DNA of 64,000 bases, taken from positions 124,001-188,000 of the forward strand of contig NZ_JAASQI010000002.1 in the NCBI RefSeq assembly GCF_011762225.1, given 5' to 3'. A program made the translations under genes and the position numbers. Numbering within the stretch: position 1 is the stretch's first letter; every line of letters begins with the position of its first letter. The notes beneath the pieces are model-generated. The model was given only the letters and a program-made list of their open reading frames with translations. It did not search any database and had not been told where the DNA came from. The DNA is from Pseudochelatococcus lubricantis. Its GTDB lineage: Bacteria > Pseudomonadota > Alphaproteobacteria > Rhizobiales > Beijerinckiaceae. Shown here piece after piece: positions 58,635 through 64,000 of this stretch.

Positions 58635-60035
58635 ATGACGCCCCGCATTTCTTATGTTAAGCACCGCTGCAAACTTCCCGTCCTTGCACTGGCGCTCGTC
58701 GTTCTCGTGCCCGCGGGCGGCTTCGCGCAGAATGCCGTCTTCGATGCGCCTGACGCCGATTTCAAGGGCCGGGTGTCGGCTGGCGGCGTCGTGACGCCCG
58801 GCTCGGCGGCGATCTTGCGCGGATCGTCGTTCAAGCCGGGGCAGACGGTCATCCTGTCGCGCGGCAACACCATCCTCAACCCGGAGGGCAAGCCGCTGAC
58901 GGTGGACGACAAGGGCGGCTTCGAACTCAAGATCGACGTCCCGGCCGATGCAGTGCCCGGCCAGCATCCCATCATCGTCAACGTGGCGAATCCCACGGCC
59001 GCCGCCGTGGCGCAGCTCAAGGTCTCGCCGGTCATTCCCGCCTCGGGCGCCGACAAGTTCACGGCAGTCAGCGAGAAGGTGGTGCCCGGGCTCTATCAGG
59101 TCGCCTATAGCCCCAAAAGCAACGCGCTTTTTGTCACCTCCGCCGTCGGCCGTCCGCCGGTCAAGGAATCGAAGCTCGTCAAGCTGAACGCCGGGACGCT
59201 CGCCAAGGAGGCAGAGGTCGACGCGAAGCCCGTCGCCGGCCGCAGCGACGGGCATCTGCACGCCGTCTACGGCGTAGGTGTCGACGATGTTGAGGGCAAT
59301 GTCTGGACGACGACGACGCGCGACGGCTCCGTCGCCGTGTTCAGGCAGAGCGATCTCTCGCTCGTGAAGCAGTTCGAGGCCGATGCGGTTCCCCATTCGC
59401 GTGACGTGGTGGTGGACGCGGAACAGGGCCGCGCCTACGCTTCGGCCGTTGGCGGCAACTTCGTCGTCGTCTTCGACACGAAGAAGCTGGAGAAGCTGCA
59501 GAACATCGAGATCGAGTCGAAGGTGCGCGGCGAAAAGTTCACGCCCACGGCGCTCGCGCTCGATGCCGGCAACCGCAAGCTCTACACCGTGAGCCTGAGC
59601 ACTGCCGAGGCCGCCGTCATCGACACGAAGACCAATACCGTCGACAAGGTGCTCCCGCTGCCGGGCGCCAAAAGTTCCATCGGTGTGGCGGTGGATGCCG
59701 CCGGCAAGCAACTCTACGTCGTCTCGCAAGGCAGCGACAACCTGCTGATCATCGATATCGAAACGGGCAAGGTGCTGCATGACGTGAAGACGGGCGCGGG
59801 CCCGCTCAACGTCGCGTTCGACCCCGTCAGCAAGCTCGCCTACGTCGTCAACCGGGGGGCCGGCACCGTAACCGTCGTCAACCCGCAGGGCGAGATCGTC
59901 GCCAACCTGGAAGGCGGCACGTTCCCGAACCATGTCGCGGCTGACGGCAAGGGTCACGTCTTCGTTATCAACAAGGCGCGTGGGGAAGACGACCCGACAG
60001 GCGACCGCTTGACGAGGCTCACGCCCAAATCCTGA
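58635..60035 (+). CDS. Secreted YncE-like beta-propeller protein
   Basis: The product has 466 residues with a signal peptide (LPVLALALVVLVPAGGFAQ, cleaved near 31). An N-terminal Ig-like segment (about 45-130) is followed by repeated propeller blades of the YVTN/YncE type, for example RDVVVDAEQGRAYASAVGGN, IGVAVDAAGKQLYVVSQGSD and LNVAFDPVSKLAYVVNRGAG. The propeller is a periplasmic scaffold; E. coli YncE binds DNA in vitro and is iron-regulated, but the role here is unknown. The ATG 58635 follows GAAAGG. A strong terminator follows. Confidence 0.85.
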   Translation: MTPRISYVKHRCKLPVLALALVVLVPAGGFAQNAVFDAPDADFKGRVSAGGVVTPGSAAILRGSSFKPGQTVILSRGNTILNPEGKPLTVDDKGGFELKIDVPADAVPGQHPIIVNVANPTAAAVAQLKVSPVIPASGADKFTAVSEKVVPGLYQVAYSPKSNALFVTSAVGRPPVKESKLVKLNAGTLAKEAEVDAKPVAGRSDGHLHAVYGVGVDDVEGNVWTTTTRDGSVAVFRQSDLSLVKQFEADAVPHSRDVVVDAEQGRAYASAVGGNFVVVFDTKKLEKLQNIEIESKVRGEKFTPTALALDAGNRKLYTVSLSTAEAAVIDTKTNTVDKVLPLPGAKSSIGVAVDAAGKQLYVVSQGSDNLLIIDIETGKVLHDVKTGAGPLNVAFDPVSKLAYVVNRGAGTVTVVNPQGEIVANLEGGTFPNHVAADGKGHVFVINKARGEDDPTGDRLTRLTPKS

Positions 60036-60082
60036 CCGCCTCTCCGGAGCCCCCGGCTCCCGCCATATCGCTGAAAAACAGG

Positions 60083-60112
60083 ACACCGCCGGCACGAGCC
60101 GGCGGTGTTTTT
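60083..60112 (+). terminator. Intrinsic terminator of the YncE-like gene
   Basis: ACACCGCCGGC (60083-60093) pairs perfectly with GCCGGCGGTGT (60098-60108) around ACGA, followed by five T. This is the clearest rho-independent terminator in the window. Confidence 0.92.
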
Positions 60113-60206
60113 GTGTTCACGCCTGCCTTGTTTCGCGCCGGTCCCCGAAAAAAATCCGATTGTGCGCGTGCAAGATCATGATCACAATCAAAATGAATCG
60201 GGTCGT

Positions 60207-60220
60207 GAATCACGTGATTC
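60207..60220. promoter_or_regulatory. Perfect 14-bp palindrome in the prkA leader
   Basis: GAATCACGTGATTC is its own reverse complement. It lies 147 bases before the prkA start and is a candidate regulator-binding site. Confidence 0.4.
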
Positions 60221-60366
60221 CTTTGCGGGATGGTGTTTCTTCTTCACCGCATGCCCATATCAGGAGTGTAGCACGAGACGCGACCTGCCAGTGCAGGGGG
60301 AGGCAAAAGGGGCTGACACGGCGGGGGACATTCTCGGGGCAACATTTTCAAGGTTGAGGATCAGCG

Positions 60367-62310
60367 ATGGCAATGAATGGCGATCTCTTCACCAACTACG
60401 CGCAGGCTTTCGAGGCGCGTCGGCAAGTCGAAATGTCTCTTGAGGATTATCTGAAGGGCTGTCGCAGCGACCCCATGTTCTACGCCAGCGCGCCCGAGCG
60501 TCTGCTCGCGGCCATCGGCGAGCCGGAGACGATAGACACCTCGCGCGACCCGCGCCTCGGGCGCATCTTCATGAACCGTACCATCCGCACATACAGGAGC
60601 TTCGCGGAATTCTACGGCATGGAGGAAACGATCGAGCGCATCGTCTCCTTCTTCCGCCACGCGGCGCAGGGGCTGGAGGAGCGCAAGCAGATTCTCTACC
60701 TGCTGGGGCCCGTGGGCGGCGGCAAGTCCTCGCTCGCGGAGCGTATCAAGGCGCTGATGGAGGTGCATCCCGTCTATGTGCTGAAGGCCGGAGACGAGGT
60801 GAGCCCGGTGTTCGAAAGCCCTCTCGGCCTCTTCGACCTGTCGCTGGCCGAACGGCTGGAGGACGACTACGGCATTCCGCGCCGGCGGCTCACCGGGCTG
60901 ATGAGCCCGTGGTGCCGCAAGCGGCTGGAGGAATTCGGCGGCGACATCTCGCGCTTCCGTGTGGTGCGCATCCTGCCCTCGCGGCTGCGTCAGGAGGCCA
61001 TCGCCAAGACCGAGCCCGGCGACGAGAACAACCAGGATATCTCGGCGCTCGTCGGCAAGGTGGACATCCGCCAACTGGAGACCCTGTCGCAGAACGATCC
61101 GGACGCCTACAGCTACTCCGGCGGGCTCAACCGCGCCAACCAGGGGTTGCTCGAATTCGTCGAGATGTTCAAGGCGCCCATCAAGATGCTGCACCCCCTG
61201 CTGACCGCGACGCAGGAAGGCAATTACGTGGGCACCGAGAATATCGGCGCCATCCCGTTCACCGGCGTCATCCTCGCCCACTCGAACGAATCCGAGTGGC
61301 AGAACTTCAAGAACAACAAGAACAACGAGGCGTTCATCGACCGCATCTACGTGATCAAGGTTCCCTACTGCCTGCGGGTCAGCGAGGAGCAGAAGATCTA
61401 CGAGAAGCTCGTGCGTGGCTCGGAGCTGTCGGATGCCGCCTGCGCGCCGGGCACGCTGGAGTTGCTGGCGCGCTTCTCGGTGCTGTCGCGGTTGCGCGAG
61501 CATGAGAACTCCAACCTGTTCTCGAAGATGCGCGTCTACGACGGCGAGAACATCCGCGAGGTCGACCCGCGCGCCCGCAGCCTGCAGGAATACAAGGACG
61601 CGGCCGGCGTCGACGAGGGCATGGACGGTATCTCCACCCGTTTCGCCTTCAAGGCGCTGGCGGCGACCTTCAATTACGACACCATCGAGATCGCGGCCGA
61701 TCCGGTGCATCTCATGTACGTGCTCGAACAGATGATCCGGCAGGAGCAGCTGCCGGCTGAGACCGAGAAGCGCTACCTTGAATTCATCAAGGGCGACCTC
61801 GCGCCCCGCTATGCCGAGTTCATCGGTCATGAAATCCAGAAAGCGTATCTCGAATCCTATCACGACTACGGCCAGAACCTGTTCGACCGTTACGTGGCCT
61901 ATGCGGACGCATGGATCGAGGATCAGGATTTCAAGGATCCCGACACTGGGCAATTGCTCGACCGCGAGCTGATCAACCAGGAACTGACCAAGATCGAAAA
62001 GCCTGCGGGCATCGCCAATCCGAAGGATTTTCGCAACGAGGTGGTGAAGTTCGCGCTGCGCACCCGCGCCAGCCACGGCGGCCGCAACCCGTCGTGGACC
62101 AGCTACGAGAAAATCCGCGAGGTCATCGAGCGGCGCATGTTCTCGCAGGTGGAGGACCTGCTGCCCGTCATCAGCTTCGGCTCCAAGAAGGACGGCGACA
62201 CCGAGAAGAAGCACGACGAATTCGTGCAACGGATGGTCGAAAGGGGCTATACTGAACGGCAGGTTCGACGTCTGGTGGAGTGGTATATGCGCGTCAAGCA
62301 GGCGGGTTGA
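60367..62310 (+). CDS. prkA: PrkA-family serine protein kinase
   Basis: The product has 647 residues. An AAA-like N-terminal domain carries Walker A GPVGGGKSS at 114-122; the C-terminal half is the PrkA kinase-like region ending LVEWYMRVKQAG. PrkA (YeaG in E. coli) is expressed in stationary phase and nutrient stress. It heads the conserved trio with yeaH and spoVR. Start ATG 60367 follows GAGGATCAGCG. Confidence 0.95.
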   Translation: MAMNGDLFTNYAQAFEARRQVEMSLEDYLKGCRSDPMFYASAPERLLAAIGEPETIDTSRDPRLGRIFMNRTIRTYRSFAEFYGMEETIERIVSFFRHAAQGLEERKQILYLLGPVGGGKSSLAERIKALMEVHPVYVLKAGDEVSPVFESPLGLFDLSLAERLEDDYGIPRRRLTGLMSPWCRKRLEEFGGDISRFRVVRILPSRLRQEAIAKTEPGDENNQDISALVGKVDIRQLETLSQNDPDAYSYSGGLNRANQGLLEFVEMFKAPIKMLHPLLTATQEGNYVGTENIGAIPFTGVILAHSNESEWQNFKNNKNNEAFIDRIYVIKVPYCLRVSEEQKIYEKLVRGSELSDAACAPGTLELLARFSVLSRLREHENSNLFSKMRVYDGENIREVDPRARSLQEYKDAAGVDEGMDGISTRFAFKALAATFNYDTIEIAADPVHLMYVLEQMIRQEQLPAETEKRYLEFIKGDLAPRYAEFIGHEIQKAYLESYHDYGQNLFDRYVAYADAWIEDQDFKDPDTGQLLDRELINQELTKIEKPAGIANPKDFRNEVVKFALRTRASHGGRNPSWTSYEKIREVIERRMFSQVEDLLPVISFGSKKDGDTEKKHDEFVQRMVERGYTERQVRRLVEWYMRVKQAG

Positions 62311-62380
62311 ACGCAGCGGCCGGCGCAGTAATCGCCGCGCCGGCCGCGCCGAAACCTTTGGTATTCGAGGTGACACTTCC

Positions 62381-63688
62381 GTGCACATCATTGATCGACG
62401 CCTCAACCCCGGAGGCAGGAGTTTCACCAACCGGCAACGCTTTCTGCGCCGGGCTAAAAATCTGGTGCAGCGCGCGGTGCGGGAGGACTTCAAGAACCGC
62501 TCCATCAAGGATCTCGATCAGGGCGGCGAGGTTTCCATTGTCCGCGAGGGCGTCCACGAACCCGTGCTGCGGCGTGCGGGCGGCAGTGGCAAGCGCGATG
62601 TTGTGCTGCCGGGCAACAGGGACTACGTGGAAGGCGACAGGATAAGGCGGCCGCAGGGCGGCGCTGGCGCCGGCGCGGGTTCCGAGGCCGGGCAGGGCAG
62701 CGGCGAGGATGCGTTCCGCTTCCTGCTGACGCGCGAGGAATACCTCGACCTGTTTCTCGACGATCTCGAATTGCCCAACCTCGCCAAGCGCAAGCTTGCG
62801 ACCACCGAGGCGAAGGAGCTGCGTCGCGCCGGCTACTCGACAACCGGTTCGCCGTCGAGCCTTTCGGTCTCCCGCACCATGCGCCATTCGCTTTCCCGGC
62901 GCATCGCCCTGCGGCGTCCCGGGCGGGCCGCGATCCGGGAGATCGAGGAGGAGATCGCCAAGCTGGAGGCGAGCGGCGGCGATCCCGCGCGTCTCGCGGC
63001 GCTCCGGGTGGAGCATGAGCGCCTTGTGCAGCGCAGCCGGCGCATCGCCTACATCGATCCGATCGACCTGCGCTACCGGCGTTACGAGCAGACGCCGCGC
63101 CCCGTCGCACAGGCGGTGATGTTCTGCCTCATGGACGTGTCGGGCTCCATGAGCGAGCATATGAAGGATCTCGCCAAGCGCTTCTATGCCCTGCTGCACA
63201 TCTTCCTGCGCCGCAGCTACCGCAACGTCGACGTCGTCTTCATCCGCCACACGGACCACGCCGAAGAGGTGGACGAGGAGACGTTCTTCCACAGCCCGGA
63301 GACAGGCGGCACCATCGTTTCCACCGCGCTGGAGGAGATGCTGTCCGTGGTGCGCGCGCGTTATAACCCCGACGACTGGAACATCTATGTCGCGCAGGCG
63401 TCGGACGGCGACAACATCGGCACGGACAATGCCCGCGTGGCGGCGCTCGTCAACGAGTCGATCCTGCCGATCTGCCAGTATTTCGCCTATCTGGAAGTGG
63501 GGCGCGGCGACACGCACCTGCCCGCCGGCGTCATGACGCGCACCACCGACCTGTGGCGCACCTACGAGGGGCAGGTGGCGCCGGGCGGGCATTTCGTCAT
63601 GCGCAAGGTCTGGCACCGGCGCGAAATCTATCCCGTATTCCGCGAGCTGTTCCGTCGCGCGGGCGTTGACGGGGGAGGCAAGTCATGA
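62381..63688 (+). CDS. yeaH: YeaH/DUF444 family protein (von Willebrand A-type domain)
   Basis: The product has 435 residues from GTG 62381 with GAGG upstream. It opens HIIDRRLNPGGRSFTNRQRFLRRAK, as the family does, contains a basic helical region (about 130-210), and has a VWA-like metal site in CLMDVSGSMSEHMKDLAKRFY. It works with PrkA and SpoVR in a stress response whose biochemistry is not settled. It overlaps spoVR by ATGA (63685-63688). Confidence 0.93.
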   Translation: MHIIDRRLNPGGRSFTNRQRFLRRAKNLVQRAVREDFKNRSIKDLDQGGEVSIVREGVHEPVLRRAGGSGKRDVVLPGNRDYVEGDRIRRPQGGAGAGAGSEAGQGSGEDAFRFLLTREEYLDLFLDDLELPNLAKRKLATTEAKELRRAGYSTTGSPSSLSVSRTMRHSLSRRIALRRPGRAAIREIEEEIAKLEASGGDPARLAALRVEHERLVQRSRRIAYIDPIDLRYRRYEQTPRPVAQAVMFCLMDVSGSMSEHMKDLAKRFYALLHIFLRRSYRNVDVVFIRHTDHAEEVDEETFFHSPETGGTIVSTALEEMLSVVRARYNPDDWNIYVAQASDGDNIGTDNARVAALVNESILPICQYFAYLEVGRGDTHLPAGVMTRTTDLWRTYEGQVAPGGHFVMRKVWHRREIYPVFRELFRRAGVDGGGKS

Positions 63689-64000
63689 CGGTTACCGCGA
63701 CCCATCCCTTGCTGTTTTCAGGTACCGACTGGGACTTCAACACCATCCGCCGCATCTACGACGCCGTCGAGAAAGTGTCCGGCGCGGTGCTGGGTCTCGA
63801 CACCTATCCGAACCAGATCGAGGTGATCACCGCCGAGCAGATGCTCGACGCCTACGCCTCCACCGGCATGCCGTTGCTCTACAAGCACTGGTCGTTCGGC
63901 AAGCAGTTCGCCCACCACGAGATGATCTACCGCAAGGGCATGGGCGGGCTCGCCTACGAGCTGGTCATCAACTCCAACCCCTGCATCAACTACATCATGG
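63685..64000 (+). CDS. SpoVR family protein, N-terminal part (3' end outside window)
   Basis: About 105 residues are visible from ATG 63685 before the window ends. Family signatures include FNTIRRIYDAVEKVSGAVLGLDTYPNQIEVI (given as a run of fragments) and GMPLLYKHWSFGKQFAHHE with INSNPCINYIM. In E. coli this is YcgB. It is the third gene of the prkA-yeaH-spoVR unit. Confidence 0.93.
   Translation, partial: MTVTATHPLLFSGTDWDFNTIRRIYDAVEKVSGAVLGLDTYPNQIEVITAEQMLDAYASTGMPLLYKHWSFGKQFAHHEMIYRKGMGGLAYELVINSNPCINYIM

Larger units (their letters stand above)
60036..60366. other. Intergenic region: terminator and prkA leader
   Basis: This 331-base stretch begins with the YncE-like gene's terminator and continues into the prkA leader. 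The leader includes a 14-bp perfect palindrome and an AT-leaning stretch with repeated GATCA/ATCA elements (60170-60200). The ribosome site before prkA is GAGGATC. Small frames in it are not convincing. Confidence 0.55.

Overview
The window is about 64 kb of GC-rich chromosomal DNA from an alphaproteobacterium. The families and gene orders best fit the Hyphomicrobiales (Rhizobiales), but there is no rRNA or other marker that would fix the genus. Genes are dense, often overlap by 1-4 bases (ATGA/TGATG junctions) and are mostly core metabolism. No tRNA, rRNA, insertion sequence, prophage or CRISPR array was seen.

Left part (1-12.7 kb): the tail of the ribosome-rescue factor arfB; a translation-elongation cluster epmB-epmA facing efp (elongation factor P and two enzymes of its beta-lysyl modification); an Ohr peroxidase; a cyoABCD quinol oxidase operon ending in a SURF1 gene; an orphan TroA-type metal-binding protein behind a perfect palindrome; a flavin monooxygenase-like gene; and an unknown protein with pentapeptide repeats.

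Middle (12.9-39.5 kb): a four-gene ABC importer of the iron/polyamine/thiamine class followed by a LacI regulator; hemN; catalase; a GntR regulator with a TauE/SafE exporter; trhO; divergent lldP lactate permease and FadR-type regulator; a Na/Pi cotransporter-like protein; a MerR regulator divergent from a Zn/Cd/Pb P-type ATPase; a DMT exporter; an Old Yellow Enzyme; and a complete branched-chain 2-oxoacid dehydrogenase operon (E1alpha-E1beta-E2-E3).

Most unusual stretch (39.6-45.1 kb): a small gene with the features of a CesT-type type III secretion chaperone sits directly before a 371-residue unrecognised protein, as a chaperone-effector pair would. Their upstream side is a very AT-rich island in an otherwise GC-rich window. 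Next comes a three-gene operon of helical, DUF6384-like and coiled-coil proteins with no assigned function. These two units are the best candidates for undescribed biology here.

Right part (45.1-64 kb): a branched-chain amino-acid type ABC importer in which the two permeases are fused (LivH-LivM); ferredoxin-NADP reductase; a B12-dependent class II ribonucleotide reductase; an ahpC-ahpF-oxyR peroxide-defence operon with a well-placed OxyR site at its promoter; a secreted YncE-like beta-propeller with a strong terminator; and the conserved triad prkA-yeaH-spoVR, the last gene cut by the window edge.

Peroxide defence recurs (ohr, catalase, ahpCF, oxyR), and several ligand-responsive units have their regulator next to the transporter (LacI/ABC, GntR/TauE, FadR-type/LldP, MerR/P-type ATPase).
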